A stretch of 64,000 bases of DNA, taken from positions 186,001 to 250,000 of the forward strand of contig JNDT01001818.1 in the NCBI GenBank assembly GCA_000697055.1, in the 5' to 3' direction. The notes beneath the pieces are model-generated. The model had not been told where the DNA came from and searched no databases. It saw only the letters and a program-made list of their open reading frames with translations. Positions 39,188 to 50,800 of this stretch are shown piece after piece. The translations under genes and the position numbers were made by a program. The stretch is from Saksenaea vasiformis B4078 (Eukaryota; Mucoromycota; Mucoromycetes; Mucorales; Saksenaeaceae). The first letter of the stretch is position 1; each line of letters begins with the position of its first letter.

Positions 39188-40521
39188 GCGACCGTTTTCA
39201 CCATTCTCGAGGAAACCTTTACTTCTGCTTGTGTTTATCTCGGTATTTATTTTCCTGTACAATGTGGCGAGCCATCCCCGAGTGTCCGAGCAGATGCAAC
39301 CCACCGCGTACTACAATAATTATGATGAAGAAGTATGCCTTCCAGAGCGACATATGAAGATGTATCCACCGCGACAGAAAGCCAAAGCAGCACTTGTGGT
39401 TCTTGTGCGCAACAGGTTTGTTATTCCCAGTCTTCTTTCCTGCATTCATCTTTAGCATAGTGAGCAAGATGCCATTGCCAAGACCATCGTTAACTTTGAG
39501 GATAAATTTAACAAAAACTTCAATTATCCATATGTATTTTTGAACGACAAACCTTTTACGGAGGAATTCAAGTCAGCTATGCAAAAGAGCGCTCCTGATG
39601 CAACATTTGAGTTTGGACTTGTGCCTGTCGAACACTGGAGCTATCCTTCATGGGTGAACGAAACGTATGCAGCAGAATGCCGCGAAGAAATGGGAAAACA
39701 AGGAGTGATGTTTGGTAATATGGAGAGCTACCATCACATGTGTCGATATCAATCTGGATTTTTCTTTGAGCATCCTTCTTTGGCTAAGTAAGTTGGGCGA
39801 CTAGAGGAATAGGTTTGTCATTGAACCGTGGGATGAAAATGTAGGTACGATTGGTACTGGCGCATTGAACCAGGCGTCAAGTTCTTCTGTGACATCACCT
39901 ATGATCCATTTATTTTCATGGAAAAGCACAAGAAGAAATATGGATTTGTTGTAACGCTCACTGAATTGCCGGATACAATTCCGACATTATGGCAGACAGT
40001 GCTAGAATATGCTCAGTCACGACACATCAACGTGACAGAAGACCAGCTATTGTTTCCCTATTTTGTGAATGAGCAAGACAACAGCTTCAACCTCTGTCAT
40101 TTCTGGTCTAATTTCGAGATTGGATCGTTGAATTTCTGGCGAAATCCTAGCTATCGCGACTTCTTTGATTATCTGGATAAGACGGGCAAGTTCTTTTACG
40201 AACGATGGGGAGACGCCCCAGGTAACGCAACGCTATGACCGGCGACTCGTTTAGCTAACGGATTTCTTAGTCCATTCTTTGGCCGCAGGACTTTTCCTAA
40301 AGACGGACGAAATTCACTATTTTGAAGATTTTGGTTATCAACATGATCGTTATCGTCACTGTCCTTCCAAAAAAAGCAAAAAAGGTTGTCGCTGTGATTG
40401 TCCGGAGGGAACAACAGGAGAAAGTATCGATCACGATCAGTATCCCGATACTTGCCTTCCCAAATGGAAAGAATGGGTCAAGATTTCCAACGCTAAGAAA
40501 GCGCGCTGGAACGTATGGTAA
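39186..40521 (+). CDS. GT15 alpha-1,2-mannosyltransferase (KRE2/MNT1/KTR family)
   Basis: Four exons, 394 aa: 39186-39415, 39461-39787, 39845-40221, 40271-40521. Type II membrane topology: a short basic cytosolic tail (MRPFSPFSRK) and a signal anchor (LLLLVFISVFIFLYNVA), then a lumenal stem. The catalytic domain carries GT15 landmarks: AALVVLVRN, FEDKFNKNFNYPYVFLND, FGLVPVEHWSYPSWV, YHHMCRYQSGFF, YDWYWRIEPGVKFFCDI (Mn/GDP-binding region), VNEQDNSFNLCHFWSNFEIG and a Cys-rich C-terminus ending ARWNVW. It adds alpha-1,2-mannose to O- and N-linked glycans in the Golgi. The family is fungal-specific, supporting the organism call. The start is the first Met of the signal anchor. Confidence 0.96.
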
Positions 40522-41531
40522 CCAAAAAAGAGAAGCGGGGGGAAAGAGGAGAAGGGAAGAAGCATCATCGATCGGAATAAACATATATCCAAGCTGTCTC
40601 AAAAAATCTAGAAAGTTGGTGACTTATGTGGCAGCGACATAGATGTTGGCCTATGCACATCTTCTTTCATGTTTCCATCTTGAAAATAAAGATCAATTTT
40701 CGTCCTAATAAAGAGGATCTATCAATGCTCAATCTTAACAGCTGCTTGTAAGAGATCCCTCCACGCTTCCTCTACTTGGATTCATGAAGTGTCTGGAAAA
40801 AGGGGTTAGATCTGTCAGCAGCATGGTGTATGCTCTGTGGTATACTCTCAGCGGTTTGTGCAGATGCTATCATCACCCCTAAGCTACGGCAATGGTTCTC
40901 GGTGGCTTCGTTGCGAGGCAACATTCAACTGAGCCATCTCCCTTACCAGCCCCACACTGCAGTATCCATCCTAGACATTAGGCTTCTCCAGTGGTTACCG
41001 GATGCCACCGTGTGACGCTGTACTTTGACAGTGAGAGCGACGATACTGCCGATTACGGTGCGGTACCGATTGCTTTTTCCACGCTTTTCAAGGTTTGACG
41101 TCTCAAGTCCAACATTTCATACCTGGTTACTTGTGGAGGACCACGGGTTTGAGACATTAGTGACACCTCTTACTTGTATTCGGCTTGCTCACAAGAGTGA
41201 CTATGCCGTTTCTCTGCTAGCCGCTGATAGGTCTTGAAGGTCCGGAATCTCGTGTACGCTTCTCTCGTTCGATTCCCCTTCTCTCTGAAGTCATTCCTTA
41301 ACTCGGTCTCCTCAAGGATGATAGCCGCCTGGATAGGTGAGGTGGTTGACAGTCGATGCTCGCAGTTCCCCTGTAGCACGCTCATCCGGTACAGCTTCCG
41401 TAATTTTCCCGGCCTAGTGAGCAGACATACTCCTCTTTACCTTTCTTTTACGTGCCCTGCCTCGTTTGTAGAATTTATGTGCTACCTGCAGGTCAATTTG
41501 AACTGGTCTTCTACTACTTCAGCGGGTAAGG
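40522..41531. other. Intergenic, probably decayed element flanks
   Basis: No supported gene. The minus-strand frame 41170-41385 (71 aa) is adjacent to the Tc1 relic but is not recognisable as transposase. Confidence 0.3.
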
Positions 41532-41956
41532 TTATGTTTGGTATGAATAGTTTCTCAGACATCCTGTAACTATTTGTACGCTTTGGAACGAGATGTTTCC
41601 GAAAGCAGCTCTATTCCAGTCCATTGCGTTACTCTTCCGGAGCATGCCATAGGTGATCAATAGGATTGAATCAGGACTTTGTGCAGGCCACTCTGATCCG
41701 TGTATGGTGATATTGTTCATCCGTTGTCTGGCCAAGGGAAAAAATGGCACCATCTTGAAAATAGACGACAAATCTTTCTCCGCCACTGCGCGTCGTAACC
41801 GCAGATGTCAATGGTCTTCCAGGCGATATTTGTACCTCCTCCTTCTGACCAAAGATTCATTGTGCTGGTGCCAAACATGCGTGTCGGGACAAGATGGTGT
41901 TCCTGAAAACGTTCTCCATCCATTCGAATAATTCTGATGCCAGCATCATGGTCCAT
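41532..41956 (-). mobile_element. Relic of a second, unrelated Tc1-type transposase
   Basis: Minus-strand frames carry fragments of a fungal/animal Tc1 transposase C-terminal half: NLWSEGGGTNIAWKTIDICG in 41717-41956, then in another frame SEWPAQSPDSILLITYGMLR in 41532-41786. The latter matches the WPAQSPDLNPIE-type block before the catalytic Glu, with the Glu region altered. Frame changes and lost motifs show it is dead. It differs from the DD34E family at 17623-18912, whose corresponding block reads YLPSYSPELNPIEQFW. Confidence 0.6.
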
Positions 41957-42484
41957 GTAATGAGATTCCTCGCTGCGCTATTGCTCCCTTGGTGCACGTC
42001 TATCCCTGCTGTTTGGGTTTCGCCTCGCGCTTAAGTAAAAGGCCTCAGCGTCAGTCTTTACCAGTTTCCTGGCCTTCCGGTACTGACAGTAGACAATAAG
42101 ATACCCAAGCCTTCCGAAAGGCCGTTTCTAAAATCTCATGTATCGCAATAGTCCTACTGCGAACAAAGTGTGAAAGCTCCTTGCGCGTGTCGATGGTCTT
42201 CTTTATCAAAAAGCTCACTTAAAATGCATGGTCTGCTAGGTTTCAGAAACGAGGTAAGAAGTCGGCAGTCGATAACTTAATGGGTATCGAGAATAAGATA
42301 ACATTAAATCTCGCACAGACATATATAAAAAAAAAGGTGGAAGTATGCAAGGGTTACAGACAATTCGTAAAGAAAGGAGAAAGTAAGAAGTACACATCAA
42401 GAATATATGCAAAATGTTGCGAAACCAGTTCGTATGAAGAGAAATAAGAGGAAGAGATAGAGATAGAGAGAAAGAATAAAATGA
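41957..42484. other. Intergenic
   Basis: The left ~200 bp may be the N-terminal part of the Tc1 relic. The right part is the 3' flank of the UPF0658-like gene (purine-rich near 42340-42480). No gene is supported. Confidence 0.35.
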
Positions 42485-43990
42485 TTAATCCAATGAGAGT
42501 GTACGTTCACCTGCGTTTCTTGTTAAGGACGAGGCGGCTTGGTCCCGTAATACTAAAGATAGAAGGTCAACCATAAACGATTGCTATTCTTGGTAATGAC
42601 TTACGATGAGGTTTTAGACCTTTGTTGAAGTTTGACCAGCAAATTGCGGAATTGACAATTGTCAAGATTAACAGCACCAACGAAACACTCGCTAAAAGAA
42701 AAAGAGAATGTGTTGGGTTAAGAAAAAAAAAGGGAGAGTTAATAGGATTTACCAAAGAAAGTCAGGAAGGCGCTGATATACTGGTATTTGGCAGCCTGAG
42801 TAGCATCATAGATGCGATATATTTTAAAAATAAAGTAGGCGACGCCCGCAGCGAGACCCACGAAAAAAAGAACGATCAATGGTCTTGATTCATGTCGTAC
42901 CTGTGTTCCAAAAATCAATCTCAGTTGCATTAGTCGCGATGCTTATTTACCGCATAGACAGCGAGGATTAAAACAAGACAGGTCAAAGGCAATGCGATGA
43001 TTGTCAGAGGAAATTCCACATCCCCGGCACTTAGAACGAGGACAAGGTATTGAATGGAATAACCGAGGAAGAAGAAGATGTCGAGTTTCAAAATGGTTAA
43101 AAGGATTTGATACCATCGGTACATATCTAGAATAATAAAAAGGTTAATATTTAAATGTTGATTTTGTATTGGTTACTTGCTTCGAATTTCAGGATCTGCG
43201 CCGATTTTCTTGTAAATCCGCCATCTGTTGAAATAACGATGAGCTGTTTCTTTTCCTTGAGGGATGGATAATTACCCAAACTCTTGATATAAGCGTGCAC
43301 CAAGGTATACATAGACAAGTTCACAAATACCCATGATGATAGCGTTGGCAATAAGTAAACGTTTAACAAGGACTTGAAGACTCCCAAAGATAGATTCGTT
43401 GTGTCTAAGTACATCATCAACGATTTGTTTAAATTGGAAGACGGAATAGATGAAGCAGCACAAGTTGAATAGAACAAAGGCGATCACTTGAATCGTATTT
43501 TGTGCACGGACCTAAAATAATAACCTTGAGTTGTTTTTGGTTTAATTCGCAATTACACCCTTACAGCATCCCATGCAATAGCGACTTGAAATACTTGTGA
43601 AAAAATAAAGATCATCAAGTATACAGGAATAGGTTTTGCCAAGGTATGCTCCGAGCCCGGTCTAAAAGGTTATATATATAAATCATCAATCCTCTTCTAT
43701 TTCTTTCCTTTTATGTTTTTTTTACTTACTCTGCAGCAGTAAACCTTGCATATATAATGGCTTCCAAGACGATTACTACAATTGCTTCGAAGATGGCGAC
43801 CAAGACGAGAAAGATGGAGTTGCGTGATTTTGACCAAGCCTTAATAGCTTAGTTAGTTTTTGGCTGGTCATCTTGTATAAAAAAGACAACTCACTTGTAA
43901 CCTAGTTTGTGTTGGTTCTCGTTGTACTGAAAATATCTTTCTCGTTTGTTCGGCGTCCAAGCTTTGTCTAGCGAAATGTTCCGTCGACAT
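42485..43990 (-). CDS. Multi-pass membrane protein resembling the UPF0658 Golgi membrane family
   Basis: The start ATG at 43990 gives MSTEHFARQSLDAEQTRKIF. About seven exons are spliced with GT/AG introns to a stop at 42485-42487, roughly 355 aa. About seven hydrophobic segments are visible: IFLVLVAIFEAIVVIVLEAI, VYLMIFIFSQVFQVAIAW, VIAFVLFNLCCFIYSVFQF, LLIANAIIMGICELVYVYL, IFFFLGYSIQYLVLVL, IALPLTCLVLILAVYAV, and two more near the C-terminus. The region RAQNTIQVIAFVLFNLCCF and the following FKQIVDD...VLVKRLLI and WRIYKKIGAD are reminiscent of the fungal UPF0658 family, recalled rather than searched. Function is unknown; a Golgi location is assumed from the family. The first splice (to AWSKSRNS) is inferred from phase. 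Confidence 0.7.
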
Positions 43991-44578
43991 GGTTTTCGGG
44001 GGATGAAGTAGTTTAGGTGTTTGTTATGAAAAAAAAGGGAGAAAAGGGGGAGTTTGTAAAAAGAAAAGAATGTAGTGTCAACTGACAACACACACTCTCA
44101 CACAACAGTAAAAAGTGAAAAAAATGAAAAATGAGAGAGGGGTTCAAGGGACAGGGAAACGGAAAAAGATGAAAAAATAAACACAAAATTAGGTATTGCA
44201 CGGATACTCAATTTAACCGGTCCTTTCTTACTTTTTTTGCCCTTTTTGCCTCTTTGTGCTGTTGACATTACAACCGAGTGTGCACTTGTAAGTAAAACTG
44301 AGGACCCTTCTACTCTTTCCCATTCTACACTTACTTCTTCTTCTTCTTCTTCTTCTTCTACTACTACTCTCCTCCATTTTACTGACTGTACTACTTATTA
44401 TAGCTGAAAATAGAAGGGTGGTGACTATGACTATGCTATTCAGGCAATACATTCATTACCAACTAGGTATAAATCATAGACTTTTTTCAGGAAAGAAGAA
44501 AAATAAAGTAGTATAATATTGCTAAAGGGACGTTCCTGGAAGTTTATTCAGTAGATGAGATCGGAGGTTAGTAACCTC

Positions 44579-44642
<64 letters not shown>

Positions 44643-45779
44643 CTGTACGTAGATCGACATTCATTGATCTCTTAAACTTTCACCTGATACGCTGTAAAAT
44701 CCAGAGTTCATTGTTGACCAAAAAGACAAAAATAAAAATATAGAAAAGAAAAGAAAAGAAAAAAGAAATTTAAGCGGAGCAGATTATAAGAATCGTCTTA
44801 GAAATGATGTCGATGCTAAATGATGACAGTTCTAGCGTGAACAAAAAGTGCACATGAAGAAAATAAACGACATCTTGCAGCTTGCTATACTTTTAGGGGT
44901 ATAATGTCAAGCTCAATACTATTGTTTGACAAGATCACGGGTATGATGAAGTAAACTATGATGATTTCATTCATAGGTCCATGCACACACATACACAAAG
45001 TAACATCCGATTGTGGAATCTTAAAAAAAGGTTGGGACAATCAAGGGTAATAATTCATCACCAGATGCATGACAACAACGAACCGTGCAACGAAACAGGA
45101 GTGGTCTATTCCGTCTTCTCCGGAGAAAGAAAGGAAGAACAAAAAAAAAGTTAAGGTGTGGCTGATGAGAGGTGGTCTGTGGGAACAAGTGGCTGTCTCG
45201 AGATGAACAATTGTAGAATGTAAGAGAGAGAGAGTGAGGGGGCTTGTATTTTTGGTTTTATGCATTTATTGTTTCTATGGGAAACAGTAAAAAGATCAGC
45301 CTTCTTTTCTATGTCTTTTTCTTTTTTCACCCTTTATGAATATAAACTTCACTGATAACATGACGCGATGGGGGGAGACTAGCGGAACTTCCTTTGTCGG
45401 TTCTGTCGTACAGACTTAAGTTCCCCAGCACGGAAGCCGGAAAGCAATACCAAAAAACGATGATACCCGCCAGGATACGACCACATGCCCTGCATCTCTG
45501 TGCTCACCTCCAATGCTCCCGTAGTTTGGTTAGGAGGAAAAACTTTACTTTTTTTATAATACTACCTAAGTTAGTTTCTTTCTTCTCTTTTTTCCTTTCT
45601 CACTCTCTTTCTTCTATCAATAACCATTTTCTATTCTTCTCTCCATTCTTCTTTTGTTCTCTTTTCTTTTTATATATACATATATTCTTTAAAGGAACAT
45701 AAATCATATATATCATATCGGACGATCATCAAACAAAGTAAAAAAGAAAAAAAAGTGCGGTTCAGACCCAACGGAAACC
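43991..45779. promoter_or_regulatory. Shared divergent promoter region (UPF0658-like / ankyrin genes)
   Basis: 1.8 kb between divergent genes with low-complexity sequence: an A/G-rich tract near 44030-44180 (leader of the minus gene), a palindrome plus microsatellite at 44562-44642, and a C/T-rich block at ~45586-45680 before the ankyrin gene. The ankyrin start has an ACCATGG context. Short frames here are low complexity and not supported. Confidence 0.5.
44562..44642. repeat. Palindrome followed by compound (CT)20(AT)11 microsatellite
   Basis: cggaggttagtaacctccg (44562-44580) is a perfect 8-bp stem with a 3-nt loop. It is immediately followed by 20 CT units (44581-44620) and then AT dinucleotides to ~44642. 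Confidence 0.9.
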
Positions 45780-47666
45780 ATGGCTACTGTAATCCGCAAT
45801 CACAATAGAACCAATAACCGCGATCAACAACATAGTAAAGGGTGTACTTCCGCATCGTGTTGTTCACCTGCACGACTTTGGCGATCGATCCAGACGATCA
45901 TCAGCACAGACGCCAAAGACGAATTTTCTCGTCTGTGCCAGGACACCGCTCGTGTACCACATATCGTTCACGTCTTACTGATTTCACGTCTTCCAAACGA
46001 TGCCTCCCTCTGCCTGCCTTCAAACAAACACCGTGTGATCCAATTCGATCCTGCTCTTCGATCAGAAGCTACCCGCAAGTTCGGTAAATCGATCACTGAT
46101 CTAAATGCCCTTCAACTTGCCCTTATCCAGCGACGCGACAGTCTCGCTCGATCGTTGCTTCTCTTCTTGCAGAAACACGCCCAGCCCTCGGAACTCCAGA
46201 CCTTTGTAAATCATGTTTGGGGCTGTGGTAATACTTCTCTTCATCTGGCATCTTTTTTCGGTCTATCTCGTCTTGTGCAACTTCTAATCGACCTCGGTGC
46301 GAACCCTTGCATTCGGAATGCCCGACAACTCGGCCCGGTAGACTGTTGCACTAACCGTGAGTGTCTGGCAGTTTTCGAGAAAGGGAAAACCAGTGCCACA
46401 AGCCCAAAGCGACCCACGCCCGCACCTACGATCATGACACCAACTTCTTTGCAACAACCCTCGATGCTGTTAAAGAAGGCCGCCGCAAAGTTGCCGCCGA
46501 GCCCAACACCAAGCCCACCACCCTCGGCCGCTATGAACACGCTACACATCCCGGAAGACTATTTCAAAAAGCCCCTGACTATGGAAAAAGACCCCGTGAT
46601 ATTCCCCGACAATCATGTCGAGAAGAATAGCAAGAATAATCATCGCGAAAGAAACATCAACAGCAATAACAACTGCCAACTACCCATCCAGGAAAATGAA
46701 ATGCTCTCGCTCATGTCCTTTTCGTCTTCGTCGTCTTCGTCGTCTTTTTCCTCCATGTCGTCCATCGAAGAACACTCCGACAAACCTTCAACGCCCGACA
46801 GTCCCGACCTCTGTTGGTCGCCGCCAACTTCACCCATGACTCCTCCACCGCCAGCCACGCCAGAAGACTTGTACGCCCCTGCTGTTGCTCCTCCTGCTCG
46901 ATGCTGGACTCCCACACCCATGGCCACGGACACCGTTCATCGAGATAACAAACGTCTCATCATGCCGTTGCTCGCGCCGCCCTCTGCTCTTCCTTGCCGT
47001 CCTGCCTGCTTCCCTCGTCATCACCCCCAAGAAGATCGGGATGTTACGGAGCCAATCGTAGAGGAACAAAGGTCGGAGAAAACAAATATGCTTCGACAGG
47101 TGAGGTTCGATCCACATGTCGTCCTTGTCGACGCGTGTGTCCGTGGAGACCTAGCCGAAGTAGCCCAAATTACAAATACAATGCACATTCCAATTCAATA
47201 CAGTGTTGGCGATGTACACAATCATTCTTTATTGCAACTAGCCTTGATGCATGGTCATGAAGAAATGGTTCCTTATTTGGTCACGGAAGCAGGTGTCGAT
47301 ATTAATCATCCGGACAATGACGGTAAGTTTCTCTTTTTCGAAAATGAAACACATTACTAACATCAACGGTTAGGTTGGACAGCACTTCATTACGCTGCAG
47401 CACTTGGACTTTGGTCATCTCTTGAGTACCTTGCATCACTCAAAGACGTCAATTTAAATGCACGGACCAATCGTGGACTACAGATCTACGACTGCCCGAA
47501 ATTCGAACATGATCGCAGAAGATGCCGACGTAAGTATATTCTTGGTAATTTTTCCTTCTCTTTCTTTTACTAATCAATGATGATCGATTTGCTAGTGGTT
47601 ATTGAACGTGCTATCAGACGATCCAGAGCCAAGCAGCTTGGCAATAACAGAAAATCTTCCTTCTAA
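45780..47666 (+). CDS. Ankyrin-repeat protein with an RVxF-like PP1-docking motif
   Basis: Three exons, 589 aa: 45780-47322, 47374-47529, 47596-47666. The first ankyrin block is around residues 147-185 (GNTSLHLASFFGLSRLVQLL, IDLGANPCIRN). A low-complexity Pro/Ser/Thr-rich linker contains a serine run (~46725-46760). Then RQVRFDPHVVLVDACVRGDL (~438-457) leads into a second ankyrin block (SLLQLALMHGHEEMVPYLV; DGWTALHYAAALGLWSSLEYL). The motif VRF just before an ankyrin array resembles MYPT-type PP1 regulatory subunits, where an RVxF motif precedes the repeats. That role is inference; no orthologue name is claimed. The C-terminus is basic (RRSRAKQLGNNRKSSF). Confidence 0.75.
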
Positions 47667-48844
47667 ATAATTGTACATATTCCCTCTCCTTTTTTATATT
47701 TTCTTTTTCTTTCTTTTTGTGTATCCCTCCCCTTTCTTTTTTTGTCAATTTCCTCAAACCTTTCCTTGCTTTCTTATGTGACTATTTCACACCTTCAACA
47801 CTATCTTGATGTACTCTATTCTTCTTCTTCTTCTTCTTCTTCTTTCCTCCCCTTTCATTTCACCCCTTGTATTCTATGCAACTTCCCCCATTCCCAAATT
47901 GGATCGTATATATGACTTGTAGATTTCCTGTATGTTGTATTTCATGTGCTTTATATATGCTAAATAACCAAAAAAAAAGTTTTATAGTCAATGTTAAAGA
48001 TGAAACACTTTGTGACAGAGACCCGATGACATGTTGTTTTTCTCTCCAAATTGCTACAACTGTGAAAATCACATTTTACATGACAAACAAGCATTTCTTT
48101 TTATGAAACATACGTGTGGCTGCTTTTCTGACAGTTTCCATGTAGCCCTAAAAGGATCGCTTTTTTGCTGTCAAGTAAAAACAGATAAACCATAAAAAGC
48201 AATGCCTGCAGTTCCATAAATGAGCTGTGGCGCGGTTTTCAGATACACATACACATAACAGCATATCATGAGACGACAGCGAAAAATACGTAACCGTTAC
48301 CCCAAAGATTCTTTGAACATGTCTTATTTTAGCTTGACCACGGGTTGCGCTGGAAAGACCTCTTTTTTTCTTTTTTTCTTTTTTCCTGACTCCGGCGCCA
48401 AGCTTTTCGTTATTGTAAAACATTGGCAGTCGCTCAGGCATTGCATATTTATTTGTCATTTTTCGATTCGGAAAACGATTTCATATTCACAAAACTTCTG
48501 GACATCCGCCTTGTAAGATACTGCCGGTCAAATTTATCAGATGTCTTTATATAGAGTGCGTATTATAGTGTGTACCTGGCTCCGCTGCAGGCCGCTCCAC
48601 TACGGGACACTCCATTGTGAGAGGCTTCGCTATTTCTGTATTACACTACACCTGAGTGTGGCAACCAGTGATACTTCTATTTTACTATCCGTTCAGAATT
48701 TTGGGGTACTGGATTGTCCCGTTGGAGTGTCCGTAGTAATTCCCTTAATAAGAAAAAGGGGTAATACTCCTGTTCTTACTTCTTTAATGTCTTCCTCGTC
48801 ATGGGCAGCGGACTAACATTGCTGCATAAGTGGTCGTAAATCTC
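47667..48844. other. 3' flank of the ankyrin gene and intergenic region
   Basis: C/T-rich 3'UTR-like sequence to about 47850, including a (CTT)n run at 47820-47841. Beyond this no gene is seen. Confidence 0.4.
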
Positions 48845-49039
48845 TTACATAGATCTGAATTTGTTGTGTGTAAAACTTGGCATTCCCCGAACGTGGATTC
48901 CATTCACGATTTGACGCGCAGAAGGATGTATCCAGCGTCCTATTTCTCCCTCTGCTTCTTTCTCGTCCATATCGTCCATATCGTCCAGGTCGTCTAGGTC
49001 TTCTGGTGATAAAGCTTCGACACCGATAGCCAAGGCCAA
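48845..49039 (-). CDS. Short acidic ORF, uncertain
   Basis: Open minus-strand frame with an Asp/Leu/Met-rich stretch (PEDLDDLDDMDDMDEKEAEG) made by short DNA repeats, followed by a normal-looking tail (GRWIHPSARQIVNGIHVRGM). An upstream fragment at ~49140-49205 (LPIYEPALLITPVIDTERLW) could be a preceding exon, but the GT/AG pair tested puts it out of phase. It could be the 3' end of a decayed gene. Confidence 0.25.
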   Translation of the reverse strand: MALAIGVEALSPEDLDDLDDMDDMDEKEAEGEIGRWIHPSARQIVNGIHVRGMPSFTHNKFRSM

Positions 49040-50309
49040 AGTTGATGGTATGGTAGGGGCATCTCCCCAGAGCTTAGAACCCTGAGGTTTTAGCGAATTA
49101 ACGCACTCCGTTATGAGGATGTAAAATGATGTCTACGAGAGCACTTACCAAAGACGTTCAGTATCAATAACGGGTGTTATAAGAAGGAGAGCCGGCTCAT
49201 AAATGGGGAGCCTGCATTCAAAGATTTTCTTTTGTTGTCAGATTTCAATTCACGAATAACGTCAAGTATAGGTAAATTTCAGGTTTCTTAGTCCAAATAG
49301 CCTTGCATACGGCGACAAACACATTTTAATCGCCATCTATGACCTACGTACCTGTTTGATAGTTGTTATTGCAGCGTAGAAGTATATGATCTAAATGATT
49401 TTCATCCTGTATATTCTGGTGACTGAATGATGATTAGATTCACGTCACACAGAATTGTTGATGTACACGCAGAGCTGATAAAAATGACATTTGCTGCGTA
49501 ACTTGTCTAAAGCTGGAAATCGCAATCGAATCGAATCACAGGAAAATATGCTGGACAGTAGCTCGCCTAATATCACTTGTGTGGTAACATAGGTTCGATG
49601 CCACAAATGTTGTTGTTTGGAAATCCTGAGACGATGTAGACAGAGAAATCAATAATCGCTACGTTATCCATGAAGCAGTTATTAGACATCGGCAATGAGC
49701 GAAAATGCAATAATTGGACATAAAGATCTATCTCTTACTAGCACATTTTGGTATCTTTTAGCAACTGACAATATCTTGCTCAGTGTCACTATCATGTTGC
49801 TTCCAATACACAGTCAAATATATGTGTAGCCACTGCAGCAGTTGCAATTATTGCTTGCCTTCGTATTGGCAGAAAACTAGCAGAAACGTAAGGTTAGGCC
49901 TGTGACATGGTCATATCTAATTTTGGACCTCACTGTAGGAGGGGGTTAGCAATGTAGCCTTTTAGAACCTTTCTTGGCCTTCCCAGGTCCACAAGACCTG
50001 TGAGCAATTCTCAGATGTAGTCACGACGCAACGATGCGCGATGTCGAGAACGACCCTCGCTAAGAAAAATTCCCTCAGTAGGTTCCTGAGGGTAAAGGAA
50101 TACCTGGGGCTGGTGGAGGAGAAGTGGTTTTGGAAGAAGCCTGTAATGTGTAAGTTTGCTGTTAGTAAGAGAACAATTTGCCAAGGAACTCATATTGGCT
50201 TGATTCCATCAGCTAACACTAGTACAATGTTCCAGAATCTTGTGTGGACTGTATATTTTCACAGAGCGGAGCTCTACTTTAAGATCACTAGACTTCTTTA
50301 TTAGCTCCT
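49040..50309. other. Gene-poor region
   Basis: AT-rich with no supported gene. The right end grades into a Tc1-family relic. Confidence 0.35.
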
Positions 50310-50800
50310 GAGTTACTTTGACAACTGCTGCATAAGTATCAGCATCAATAAAACTAGCAATCTCATTTTTATCTTTTTTCATTCAGAATATGCGTACGAC
50401 CTTTTTTCTTACTTTCGACCGTGCTATCCTGATACGTTTCATGTCGCTTCGTCCATCTCTGCGCTGCATAAAAATATATATACCCAACCGCTTCGGTGCA
50501 GCTGATGTATTCATATACCTATCAATCTTCAGCCTAAAAAATCCAGCCCAAACCTAAACAATGTACCGGATACACACAGCTTTGCGGTCACGTCTCATAG
50601 GAGAGTTATCATTTTGTTTCTCTCTCTTCCACAATCTAATTGCACAGAATGGAATTGTGCAGAACTACTAGAAGTCTCACTTTACAGATAGTCCGTGCGC
50701 GAGGTAAGCAATTTAACGCCAATAATGTTCTTGACCGACAATGTAGTCATAAGCTCCGGTCTACCATTCGCATCGACAACGTCATGTTATGTCATGTTGG
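50310..50800 (-). mobile_element. Decayed N-terminal half of the DD34E Tc1/mariner transposase
   Basis: The DNA aligns over ~480 bp with 18415-18880. Shared blocks are ctaccattc-catcgacaacg (50760-50785), atctatcaatcttcagcct-like sequence (50520-50537), cgtccatctctgcgctg (50450-50466) and tcagaatatgcgtacgac (50384-50401). On the minus strand it reads VVDANGRPEL, then MRRDRKA... and FFRLKID, with frame shifts and stops. Where the copy at 17623-18912 has the TAG codon, this copy reads CGT. Confidence 0.65.

Noticed and set aside
44555..44743. Ser/Leu repeat ORF at the CT/AT microsatellite
   Set aside because: Simple-sequence artefact.
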